In this document: in pieces, positions 1-5,805 of the stretch | How the letters are laid out: each line of letters opens with the position of its first letter | How positions within the stretch are numbered: position 1 is the stretch's first letter | Assembly (NCBI GenBank): GCA_003551785.1 | Contig: PUNP01000303.1 | Location: 1 to 7,665, forward strand | Direction: 5' to 3' | DNA length: 7,665 nt | Source of the DNA: Candidatus Brocadiaceae bacterium | Lineage (GTDB): Bacteria > Planctomycetota > Brocadiia > SM23-32 | Position numbers and translations under genes: made by a program | The notes under the pieces: model-generated | Databases searched by the model: none | Told to the model about the DNA's origin: nothing | Seen by the model: only the letters and a program-made list of their open reading frames with translations

Positions 1-225
1 ATCCGCACCCCCGTATAGGGGGTGATAACATATAATAGGAGGCAATCATGAGTGATAAAATGTTTCAATCCGCACCCCCGTATAGGGGGTGATATTACGC
101 TCATGTAACCGGCGTGAAATTCCGGAGCGTTTCAATCCGCACCCCCGTATAGGGGGTGATGAGCGGTTCAATCAATACGCTGGCGCGCACGGTGTTTCAA
201 TCCGCACCCCCGTATAGGGGGTGAT
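1..225 (-). CRISPR. Type I-C CRISPR array, leader-proximal end (left side cut by window edge)
   Basis: Three complete 32-bp repeats lie at 62-93, 129-160 and 194-225, and a repeat missing its first 6 bases lies at 1-26; all are identical where they can be compared. Spacers are 27-61 (35 nt), 94-128 (35 nt) and 161-193 (33 nt). Each repeat holds a perfect 7-bp inverted repeat, CACCCCC / GGGGGTG, around a 5-nt loop. Read on the minus strand the repeat ends in GGATTGAAAC, the usual 3' end of type I-C repeats, so the array is transcribed on the minus strand, in line with the cas genes, and the newest spacer is 161-193. Cas5c cleavage at the stem base should leave an 11-nt 5' handle ending in GATTGAAAC. 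No degenerate repeat is visible, as expected at the leader end. The total number of spacers cannot be told because the array continues past base 1. Confidence 0.98.
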
Positions 226-244
226 GGCGGCCAACCTAACTTGT

Positions 245-250
245 TTTATA
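245..250 (-). promoter_or_regulatory. Possible -10 box for pre-crRNA transcription
   Basis: TATAAA reads on the minus strand 20 bp upstream of the first repeat, which would start transcription about a dozen bases before the array. The matching -35 region (CAACTG or TCAACT at 17-18 bp spacing) is a poor match to TTGACA, so this is only a candidate. Another A/T-rich candidate, TAGATA, lies further upstream near 315-325. Confidence 0.25.
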
Positions 251-271
251 AGAAAGCCTAAATGCGGCAGT

Positions 272-287
272 TGAGCGAAACCGCTCA
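272..287. repeat. Short perfect palindrome in the leader
   Basis: TGAGCG, four bases, CGCTCA: a perfect 6-bp stem with a 4-nt centre, located 47-62 bp upstream of the first repeat in the direction of transcription. No T-run follows on either strand, so it is not an intrinsic terminator. It could be a protein-binding site for spacer integration or regulation, or it could be chance; the sequence alone cannot decide. Confidence 0.45.
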
Positions 288-361
288 TTCGCACTTTATT
301 TGAGGCGCCACAATGTTTATCTAATGTGTATGTCGTTATATCTAAACGACCTGGAACATAT

Positions 362-400
362 GCGAAAGTCCCGGGGATTTCCTGAGTGCTTGGGGTTCGC
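362..400 (-). promoter_or_regulatory. Interrupted inverted repeat resembling a conserved I-C leader element
   Basis: On the minus strand this 39-nt block begins GCGAACCCCAAGC and ends with CCCCGGGACTTTCGC. The ends GCGAA and TTCGC are exact reverse complements, and the flanking CCCC / GGGA extends the symmetry imperfectly. From memory, a GCGAAC...AAATCCCCGGGA...TTCGC block just downstream of cas2 recurs in type I-C leaders of unrelated bacteria; I could not verify this by search. It sits about 140-175 bp upstream of the first repeat, so it could act in array transcription or as a docking site for an adaptation cofactor. The function is inferred. Confidence 0.5.
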
Positions 401-438
401 ATTTTCATCCCAAAATGAAAAACGGCTTCGCCATAATG

Positions 439-729
439 TTATACAATTATCGGCCCTTCCGGATCATACCCTTCACCAGCACCGATATGTTCCACCCGGC
501 GTTTCCATTTCCTGCCGAGAAAATAAAAACGCAAACTGTCCTTTTCCTCTTCTATTTCTTCTATCAGGCTGTGCCTCAGCTTTTTCCACTGATCCGGCTC
601 AACCAGACATTCAAAAACGGACTTCTGTACGCGCTGGCCACGATTTTCACATACCTTTGCCACACGTCTTAGCCGTTTCTGTCCCTCCTTTGTTTCCGTG
701 CTTACGTCGTAGCTGACCAGCACCATCAT
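439..729 (-). CDS. cas2: CRISPR-associated endonuclease Cas2 (type I-C)
   Basis: Cas2 of 96 aa, the normal length for type I-C. Two Cas2 dimer subunits bridge two Cas1 dimers in the integrase complex that inserts new spacers at the leader end of the array. The N-terminal strand VLVSYDVST carries the conserved Asp (D8) of the ferredoxin-like fold. Other hallmarks are RLRRVAKVCENRGQRVQKSVFEC (about 20-41), DSLRFYFLG (64-72) and the C-terminal EGPIIV tail. It starts at tandem ATG codons; AGGGA (738-742) lies 8 nt before the first. It is the last cas gene of the operon, 54 bp after cas1 and directly ahead of the leader. The family assignment is secure. Whether it keeps nuclease activity is unknown and is not needed for integration. 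Confidence 0.97.
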   Translation of the reverse strand: MMVLVSYDVSTETKEGQKRLRRVAKVCENRGQRVQKSVFECLVEPDQWKKLRHSLIEEIEEEKDSLRFYFLGRKWKRRVEHIGAGEGYDPEGPIIV

Positions 730-783
730 GATTTCTGTCCCTGTTCTGTCAGTTATTGGTCCTACTATGCCGGAGATGTATCA

Positions 784-1815
784 TTACGGCCGTATAAAAG
801 GTGGATATCCGTCAATATCCCCCCGGATATATCGTGCCAGCAACAGCGCTTGGGCGTAGGGTAACATACCGTTTTCCATTTTTTCCCCTAAAAACGGATG
901 TTGGCCTTCTTCCTGTTTGCGTCGCTGATAGGATGCCAGCACCCGTTTGCGAGGTTCCTCCTTTAAAACTACAGCGCCACTCTCCGAAGTATTGAAGTCC
1001 GATGGGGTAAGCTGTTTCCGATTAATAAGAGACAGAGTCATGCGATCGGCCAACAAGGGACGAAATTCTTCCATCAAATCCAGTGCCAGGCCCGGCCGTC
1101 CGGGCCGATCTTTATGGAGATATCCGACCGCCGGATCCAATCCCACGCTTTCAAGTGCCGAAATGCAATCGTGAAGCAATAGCGTGTAGAAAAACGACAG
1201 CAAAGAATTCACAGGATCCAGGGGCGGACGCCGGTTTCTGCCTGAAAAACGAAACCCCTCATCACCCGGAATCACAAGGTGGGGGAACGCGTTAAAATAC
1301 GCTCTTGCAGAGTCCCCTTCATAGCCCCGTATCTTGGCGAGTTCGGAACATCGCCGAAGACCGCGCAGGGAAAGATCAAGTTTGCGAAGGGATCGATCTA
1401 CCACTGTGGTGTCGATTGTTTCAGCGTGGTCACGCTTTGCACGCATCAGTACGCTGCGGCAGTTTGCTATCTTGGCCATTACGATAAACCTGGCAACTTT
1501 CGCAGATTTCTCTTCATTGTCCGCCCACCGGTACTGGCGGCGCCTGAGCAGTACGTTGCCGGAGACAGGTCCCTGCACCCGCCCGCAGAAACGACCGTAT
1601 TTGCTCACGAATGATATTGTTACGTCCTCCTCACTGCACAGACGCATAAGTTCCGGACTGCACGATACGCGCCCGAAGCAGACGATTCCGTCGAGATTAT
1701 GCACGGGGAACCGCAGTTTTTCTTCACCTTCTGAGCGCACCGCCACGGTATCGCCCTTTCGGGCGAGATATGTTCCCTCCGTGGTGACGAACAACGTGTT
1801 CAGCAGTCGTTTCAC
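784..1815 (-). CDS. cas1: CRISPR-associated integrase Cas1 (type I-C)
   Basis: Cas1 of 343 aa, full length for the I-C family. It is the metal-dependent integrase that catalyses attack of protospacer 3' ends on the leader-repeat junction. An N-terminal beta domain (about 1-90) starts MKRLLNTLFVTTEGTYLARKG, typical of I-C Cas1. The helical catalytic domain carries the expected metal ligands: E166 in GYEGDSARAYF, H234 in GYLHKDRPGRPGLALD, and D246 with E249 in LDLMEEFRP. The start codon is GTG, overlapping the cas4 TGA as GTGA. GGAG at 1821-1824, 5 nt upstream, supports it and suggests translational coupling to cas4. The gene ends with two consecutive in-frame stops (TAA TGA). All active-site residues are present, so it looks functional. 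Confidence 0.97.
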   Translation of the reverse strand: MKRLLNTLFVTTEGTYLARKGDTVAVRSEGEEKLRFPVHNLDGIVCFGRVSCSPELMRLCSEEDVTISFVSKYGRFCGRVQGPVSGNVLLRRRQYRWADNEEKSAKVARFIVMAKIANCRSVLMRAKRDHAETIDTTVVDRSLRKLDLSLRGLRRCSELAKIRGYEGDSARAYFNAFPHLVIPGDEGFRFSGRNRRPPLDPVNSLLSFFYTLLLHDCISALESVGLDPAVGYLHKDRPGRPGLALDLMEEFRPLLADRMTLSLINRKQLTPSDFNTSESGAVVLKEEPRKRVLASYQRRKQEEGQHPFLGEKMENGMLPYAQALLLARYIRGDIDGYPPFIRP

Positions 1816-2486
1816 GGCGTCTCCAGTTGTTTTGTGATGTAATTTTTAACGCTTCGCCTGCGCGCGGCTTTCGGCAGGCATATATCTTTTAGCGAACAGT
1901 TTCTGCATCGTGCGCGATTGTTTGCAGGCGGCGGCGTCTCGGCCATTTCGCTGAGTTTATGCATACGTCCGGCAAGATTTTCCGTTTCTCCCCTCAAACT
2001 GGTGTCGAACCCAACCTCCGAACGTCTACGCTGCATTCCGTAGTACAGTGCGCCTTGGGGGATGGAAGCGTCGAGCATTTCTTCGAGGCACAGCGCCTGG
2101 GCGCAGAGCTGGACGGCGTCGCGATGGTCCGGTTTTGGTTGACCGCGCTTGTATTCCACCGGATAAGGCCTCCACATTCCTTTGGACTCCTGCAGCCTGA
2201 CGGCGCCGGAGTTATCCTCTGTTTCGCTGAGGCGGTGGAACTCGACGACGTCGGTCCGCCCCACCAGTCCGAGCCGGAGGGATCTTATCCGGAGTCCGCG
2301 CGCGATACGCCGGTCGCCGCGCACTTCGGTCACGTCGGAGTCCGTACGCTCATGGAGGATCCGTCCGTCGGCGGTCAGCGAGCTTTCAGCCCACTGGCCC
2401 TCAAGATGAATGAGCGCCCACTGCCGCTCGCAATAAGCGAGGTGCTGGAGTCCGGAGAGCTGCAGCAGGTCGTCATCTTCATACAT
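1812..2486 (-). CDS. cas4: CRISPR-associated exonuclease Cas4 (RecB-like, type I-C)
   Basis: A PD-(D/E)XK (RecB-like) nuclease with an iron-sulfur cluster. In I-C systems Cas4 joins Cas1-Cas2 to select PAM-bearing prespacers and trim their PAM end. Counted from the ATG at 2486 it has 224 aa. C19 lies in LQHLAYCERQWALIHLE; nuclease residues are H45, D79 (GRTDVVEF), E111 and K113 (VEYKRG), and the Q motif is QLCAQ (126-130). C-terminal C194, C197 and C203 (CRNCSLKDIC) complete the four-cysteine cluster set. I chose this ATG because I-C Cas4 proteins usually begin M-Y-x-E-D-D and because GAGG lies 9 nt upstream. An in-frame TTG at 2501 would add five residues and overlap the cas7 stop as TTGA, but has no good ribosome site. 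The 3' end overlaps cas1 by 4 bp. Confidence 0.96.
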   Translation of the reverse strand: MYEDDDLLQLSGLQHLAYCERQWALIHLEGQWAESSLTADGRILHERTDSDVTEVRGDRRIARGLRIRSLRLGLVGRTDVVEFHRLSETEDNSGAVRLQESKGMWRPYPVEYKRGQPKPDHRDAVQLCAQALCLEEMLDASIPQGALYYGMQRRRSEVGFDTSLRGETENLAGRMHKLSEMAETPPPANNRARCRNCSLKDICLPKAARRRSVKNYITKQLETP

Positions 2487-2495
2487 GATCCCGAT

Positions 2496-2499
2496 CCTC
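2496..2499 (-). promoter_or_regulatory. Ribosome binding site that decides the cas4 start
   Basis: GAGG on the minus strand, inside the end of cas7 and 9 nt before the ATG at 2486. It cannot serve the upstream TTG at 2501, which it overlaps, so it favours the ATG as the real cas4 start. Confidence 0.55.
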
Positions 2500-3430
2500 A
2501 AAGTATTTCATGAAGAGTAATATTCTGATGAAGGTTTTCTTTTTCGACTGTGATTTCGTAATCGGAGAATTCCCGTGCCGGTCGGTTTTCATCCTTCAGC
2601 CGCACCTGAATTCTATCGAAAAGCGCGTGTGCGGGAGCATTACCGAGAGCACTTTCGTGTACAAAAACTTTCAGGCCCCTGCAGGCCATTAAACCGCGTG
2701 AGGCGCTTCTGTCGATATCCCACATTTGCTGTAGCGCATCCCAGAAAATGGCGAGATCTTCACCGCTGAATCCCGTATCTTTTGCAAGATTCGGGTTGAA
2801 GAATCCATGAGCGATATAGAGTCCGTAAGGAATTATGCTCTTACGTCCCATCTGCCCGCTGCTTGCTTCCTCACCCTCCTCATGGGGCATATCCTCCGGT
2901 GCCGTATCATCCCAGTTTGTCAGGGCGGTTCGGGTAATTGAAACGTCTATAGGGGTAACGGGATCGGCGGACCGTGCGAAGGTAAGCTGTAAGGGGCCGC
3001 GAACCTGCCCGCAATTCCAGAAAGCGTTCTTGCCGCTTTCACCCTTGGGTGCCTGACCAACTGTCATAACCGCACCGAAGGCCCTGATATCGTAATAGTT
3101 TTCACACATCCAGGTTCTGGCGTCTTTATTGACTTTTTTCCCGGGTTCGGCATTTATTGCTTTGTAGGCCTTCTTTTGTTCATCGGCCAGTATGCCTCTG
3201 TGCTTAACATAGATATCCATGCCTTGTTTCTTTTCTGCTGCGGCTTCGACATAGTTACGTACTTTCCGCTTCAGGCACACATCCGTTACCAATCCCTGCA
3301 TGGTCTCGGGATCCACCCGCGGCAGGTTGCCTGCGTCCGGATCGCCATTGGGGTTGCTATCCGTGGCATCGAACAGCATCACGAAATCCATTCTCCTGCT
3401 TACGTCCGTCAATTCTACTGGATATGTCAT
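2498..3430 (-). CDS. cas7: Type I-C Cascade backbone protein Cas7 (Csd2)
   Basis: Cas7 (Csd2), 310 aa from the ATG at 3430. It is an RNA-recognition-fold protein that polymerises along the crRNA spacer, about seven copies per complex in characterised I-C Cascades, and holds the guide for target pairing. The sequence carries the family signature near the N terminus: DFVMLFDATDSNPNGDPDAG (15-34), then LPR, and VTDVCLKRKVRNY (48-60). DIRAFGAVM (114-122), GPLQLTFARS and HGFFNP follow. The ATG at 3430 is chosen because AAGGTGA at 3436-3442 lies 5 nt upstream; an in-frame GTG at 3439 falls inside that ribosome site and would add only three residues. The 30-bp gap after cas8c is strongly A/T-rich, which should keep the start site open in the mRNA. 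Confidence 0.97.
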   Translation of the reverse strand: MTYPVELTDVSRRMDFVMLFDATDSNPNGDPDAGNLPRVDPETMQGLVTDVCLKRKVRNYVEAAAEKKQGMDIYVKHRGILADEQKKAYKAINAEPGKKVNKDARTWMCENYYDIRAFGAVMTVGQAPKGESGKNAFWNCGQVRGPLQLTFARSADPVTPIDVSITRTALTNWDDTAPEDMPHEEGEEASSGQMGRKSIIPYGLYIAHGFFNPNLAKDTGFSGEDLAIFWDALQQMWDIDRSASRGLMACRGLKVFVHESALGNAPAHALFDRIQVRLKDENRPAREFSDYEITVEKENLHQNITLHEIL

Positions 3431-3435
3431 GACAG

Positions 3436-3442
3436 TCACCTT
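3436..3442 (-). promoter_or_regulatory. Ribosome binding site of cas7
   Basis: AAGGTGA on the minus strand, 5 nt before the ATG at 3430, preceded by an A/T-only palindrome TTTTAATTAAAA (3441-3452). It fixes the cas7 start at the ATG, because the alternative GTG at 3439 is part of this element. Confidence 0.65.
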
Positions 3443-3460
3443 TTAATTAAAACAGTTTTT

Positions 3461-3847
3461 TTATCGGCTTGAGTTATCGGTGCGTTCGGCGGCGGCTCGG
3501 CTGTCGGCGGCCTTTTGCTGGTAGTAGCCCAGCGAGAACGTGGCCTGATCCTGGAGCGAGAGGGTGCGGGGGAATTCGCTGATATGAGAGCAAATTTCCT
3601 GCATCTGTCTGTCAAGGGCGTAAAAGGCGCCTTTTTTTTCTTTTCTCAGTTTTGAGAGGTGATTCTGCGCTCCCCGCATCAGGTTGCCAAACACGGTTGC
3701 CGGCGCCGAGGAAGCGGTACCGAAGTAGCGATCCACTATGGTGGCTTTGGATCCGATCGCAGTTTTCTGAATACGTTCGAGAACGGCCAGAAGCCGCCCG
3801 CAAAGGTATGCGGGGTTTCCGTTTTCCCTGTCAAGTTCCGGCATCAT
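3461..3847 (-). CDS. cas11c: Cas11c small subunit, made by internal initiation within cas8c
   Basis: An in-frame internal start at tandem ATG codons M431-M432 of Cas8c would give a 128-aa protein sharing the Cas8c stop. It is preceded by AAGGAGGA at 3855-3862, a near-perfect Shine-Dalgarno with 7-nt spacing, better than that of cas8c itself. In characterised I-C systems a small subunit Cas11c is translated from inside cas8c, and two copies line the belly of Cascade and stabilise the target strands. The size, position at the C terminus and mostly helical, charged character (e.g. LMRGAQNHLSKLRKEKKGAF, 487-506 of Cas8c) all fit. The product starts MMPELDRENGNPAYLCGRLL. The call rests on the ribosome site plus family precedent; expression is not shown here. 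Confidence 0.88.
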   Translation of the reverse strand: MMPELDRENGNPAYLCGRLLAVLERIQKTAIGSKATIVDRYFGTASSAPATVFGNLMRGAQNHLSKLRKEKKGAFYALDRQMQEICSHISEFPRTLSLQDQATFSLGYYQQKAADSRAAAERTDNSSR

Positions 3848-5137
3848 TCTGTTTTCCTCCTTAATAAGACCATGTAAACGTTGTGATTCTAAAACGAGAC
3901 GGATAAGGCCGGCACGTGGTCGCGTCATGCGATAATCGCTGTCTGCGCGTGCGCGTCGTACGGCCTGGTTCAGTATCCTGTTCGAGAGCGGTTGGCCTTC
4001 TATGGCGCATGCAAGCAGTTCATCCTCGGCTTGTACGGGAATACTGTCGAAACTGCGTGCGAGGCTCAACGCAAGCGTCCTAAGCGGAAAATATGAGTCG
4101 TCTCCGTCGGTGCCGACCATTTGTTGGCCTATGAAATAATTGAAAAGATTTTGACGTACGTTCTTCACAGTAGTTTCCAACCAATTTCTAACAACCAGTC
4201 TTGAAGTATAGGCAGATACGGACAGAAGGTAAAAGTCATTGGAATTAATATCTGGCACTCCCTTTGACCTGAAAGCGGACTTAAGCAACTCTCCAACATC
4301 TTGAGGTCTCGGATCACTTACCAAGGTCCATGGATTGAAATCTTCCCTTTGGCGGGTCCAGTAAACGTGGGTTGTGGAGGCGATACGTAAACTGTGCTGG
4401 TCGGACCCGAGTAAATAGCGTAAAGCACGTCCGTATATATGAGAGCACTTAAAGCACACAGGGCCTGTTTCAGAAGCATTTAATCCATAAGATTCAAATG
4501 CATTCTCGTTGGCTGTAATCAATTGAACGCGGTCAGGCCCCAGCTGCAGTTCAACAGGAGGGCGGTCAGCGATAGGGATTTCCTGTTTGCCACAAACCAT
4601 ACATTGACCGGACATATTGCTTTTTTCACTTGCGGAAGCATCCATTTTATTTATCCAAAAGTTCTGGATGTTTTCATTACGAATGGGCATAACCCCGTTT
4701 ATCGAAAATCCTATTAAATCGTCAGAAGAGATATCAGATGGACATTCCTTTTTCGCTTTACCCACATTATGCCGGAGAAACTTAACTATAGCCTTCATTT
4801 CCGGTGCCTCGCATGAATTCGCACATTCTTCGGTCAGGCTTGTAAAGCTTTCATGGCGTGGGGCTGCTTTTTCATCACTCATTTTATCAAGCCCCAGGCC
4901 AAGAGTATACGCAGGAGTATCCACAAGCAGGTAGGGGGGCGGTGATGGTCCACAGCGTCTCAAATAAGGGACCGCAAATTCCTGATTACTTTTTTTCTCT
5001 GCTGTTTTTATAAACCCCTTGAACTCTCCCTCCGGTGAAAGTTCTATCAGCCAGGCAAATTTTCTTTTTTTGTGATGCCTTGGCTCAAGTTCGTCCTCAA
5101 TTCGCTCGTGAAAATCCGCCAGCCTTTGCAGCAGCAT
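3461..5137 (-). CDS. cas8c: Type I-C Cascade large subunit Cas8c (Csd1)
   Basis: Cas8c (Csd1), 558 aa, in the normal size range. It is the Cascade large subunit that in characterised I-C complexes recognises the PAM, opens the duplex and recruits Cas3. The start MLLQRLADFHERI fits the family. Two CxxC pairs (C179/C182 in QCMVCGK and C228/C231 in PVCFKCSH) form a probable zinc ribbon. The C-terminal part (about 431-558) is the helical Cas11-like domain, with NPAYLCGRLLAVLERIQ (441-457) and FSLGYYQQ (534-541) as recognisable blocks. It starts at an ATG 5 bp after the cas5c stop, with GGAGG 10 nt upstream. The first 350 codons are clearly poorer in GC (about 44%) than the remainder (about 56%) by hand count. 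An internal gene for Cas11c lies in the same frame. Confidence 0.96.
   Translation of the reverse strand: MLLQRLADFHERIEDELEPRHHKKRKFAWLIELSPEGEFKGFIKTAEKKSNQEFAVPYLRRCGPSPPPYLLVDTPAYTLGLGLDKMSDEKAAPRHESFTSLTEECANSCEAPEMKAIVKFLRHNVGKAKKECPSDISSDDLIGFSINGVMPIRNENIQNFWINKMDASASEKSNMSGQCMVCGKQEIPIADRPPVELQLGPDRVQLITANENAFESYGLNASETGPVCFKCSHIYGRALRYLLGSDQHSLRIASTTHVYWTRQREDFNPWTLVSDPRPQDVGELLKSAFRSKGVPDINSNDFYLLSVSAYTSRLVVRNWLETTVKNVRQNLFNYFIGQQMVGTDGDDSYFPLRTLALSLARSFDSIPVQAEDELLACAIEGQPLSNRILNQAVRRARADSDYRMTRPRAGLIRLVLESQRLHGLIKEENRMMPELDRENGNPAYLCGRLLAVLERIQKTAIGSKATIVDRYFGTASSAPATVFGNLMRGAQNHLSKLRKEKKGAFYALDRQMQEICSHISEFPRTLSLQDQATFSLGYYQQKAADSRAAAERTDNSSR
3855..3862 (-). promoter_or_regulatory. 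Internal Shine-Dalgarno for Cas11c
   Basis: AAGGAGGA on the minus strand inside the cas8c reading frame, where it encodes part of the IKEEN stretch (codons 425-429). It lies 7 nt before ATG ATG. It is the strongest match to the anti-Shine-Dalgarno sequence that I found ahead of a start codon in the window. Confidence 0.85.
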
Positions 5138-5142
5138 ATGGT

Positions 5143-5790
5143 TTAGCCCTCCACTTGTGAATAAAGTTCGGCGGGCACTTCCATTGTTCCGTTCTCAATT
5201 CTTGCGTTGAAAAATACCGGCGTTCCCCGGCCCGATCCGTCGTTTTCATATCGAATATCAAAAAGCATTCTGCCGAGGTCGGTGGTCAGATCTATGGGGC
5301 TGTCGTCTTCCGCCGGCTCACCGAAGTATGCAAAAAATTCGCGACAGCCCAGCGAGGGTCTGTGAAAACACTTTCCGCGTTTCACCCGGCGCGAAAACTG
5401 TGCCCGGTATTTTTGGGGATGTTCATCCCGGCCACTCCGGCGGAGCGAGAAGGACGCGTGAATGATATAGGCCACGTCCCGCAGAGCCAGCGTATTACGT
5501 TGTGTGCGGTCATCGTCGGCATAAAGCGGATTATCGGGGGCGGTCCGCACGGTTGCCCTGTTTTTCACTTCGTTACGCAGAATTGAAAAGCGTCGGATCG
5601 GACGCAGGATATCTATGCGCTGAACGCGCCAAGAGAATTCGGGTTTCCAGAAAATTGCTTCCAGTACTCCCCGGGCGGCCGAGGGTGTCATTACATCATA
5701 TGATACCCTTTCCACTTTCATTTCCGGGCGGGTAAAGCAAGCCATCGGCCCCCAGACTTTTACTGCAAGACTATCGATTTTATCGTTCAT
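5143..5790 (-). CDS. cas5c: Cas5c (Cas5d) crRNA-processing and Cascade subunit
   Basis: Cas5 of type I-C, 215 aa. In this subtype, which lacks Cas6, Cas5 both cuts the pre-crRNA at the repeat stem base and stays bound to the 5' handle as a Cascade subunit. Family blocks seen: VKVWGPMACFTRPEMKVERV (10-29), then SYDVMTPSAARGVLEAIFWKP (30-50), the basic IDILRPIRRFSILRNEV (59-75), RGKCFHRPSLGCREFFAYF (138-156) and LGRMLFDI (172-179). Oddity: aligned by eye to the Bacillus halodurans enzyme (Tyr46, Lys116, His117), the catalytic positions read F47, K127 and Y128, so only the lysine is kept. The rest is intact, with no frameshift. It starts at an ATG with GGAG 8 nt upstream (5799-5802), 15 bp after cas3, and ends 5 bp before cas8c. 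Confidence 0.95.
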   Translation of the reverse strand: MNDKIDSLAVKVWGPMACFTRPEMKVERVSYDVMTPSAARGVLEAIFWKPEFSWRVQRIDILRPIRRFSILRNEVKNRATVRTAPDNPLYADDDRTQRNTLALRDVAYIIHASFSLRRSGRDEHPQKYRAQFSRRVKRGKCFHRPSLGCREFFAYFGEPAEDDSPIDLTTDLGRMLFDIRYENDGSGRGTPVFFNARIENGTMEVPAELYSQVEG

Positions 5791-5805
5791 TTGAGTGTCT
5801 CCATT

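Larger units (their letters stand above)
226..438 (-). promoter_or_regulatory. CRISPR leader between cas2 and the first repeat
   Basis: This 213-bp non-coding stretch lies between the cas2 stop codon and the leader-proximal repeat, where the leader is expected for an array in the same direction as its cas operon. It should hold the array promoter and the signals that direct Cas1-Cas2 to insert at the first repeat. Two structured elements are visible: a GC-rich interrupted inverted repeat at 362-400 and a perfect 6-bp stem palindrome at 272-287. Between them the sequence is A/T-rich (about 298-350). Open frames crossing it run through the repeats as well and look like chance frames. Confidence 0.85.

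Noticed and set aside
48..92. Possible mini-gene starting at the ATG inside spacer 1 on the plus strand
   Set aside because: It reads into the repeat and stops at TGA after 14 codons; the start signal most likely belongs to the original protospacer source, not to a gene here.
161..173. GGTTCAATC in spacer 3, similar to the repeat end GTTTCAATC, and a shared TGAGCGGTT with the leader palindrome
   Set aside because: Matches of 8-9 bases within a few hundred base pairs are close to chance expectation, and the spacer has a normal length.
172..408. Open frame on the minus strand spanning the leader and the first repeat
   Set aside because: It covers the CRISPR leader and part of the array, its product resembles no family I know, and the repeat and leader explain the sequence.
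300..716. Plus-strand frames over the leader and cas2 (138 and 85 codons)
   Set aside because: They lie antisense to a clear cas2 and show low-complexity, non-protein-like composition.
1334..2513. Long plus-strand frames (167 and 184 codons) opposite cas1 and cas4
   Set aside because: These regions are GC-rich and the opposite strands encode Cas1 and Cas4 with full catalytic motifs; antisense frames of this length are expected by composition and show no domain.
3455..3462. T-run at the cas8c/cas7 junction as a possible terminator
   Set aside because: The run is on the plus strand, while transcription is on the minus strand where it is an A-run; no GC-rich hairpin precedes it.
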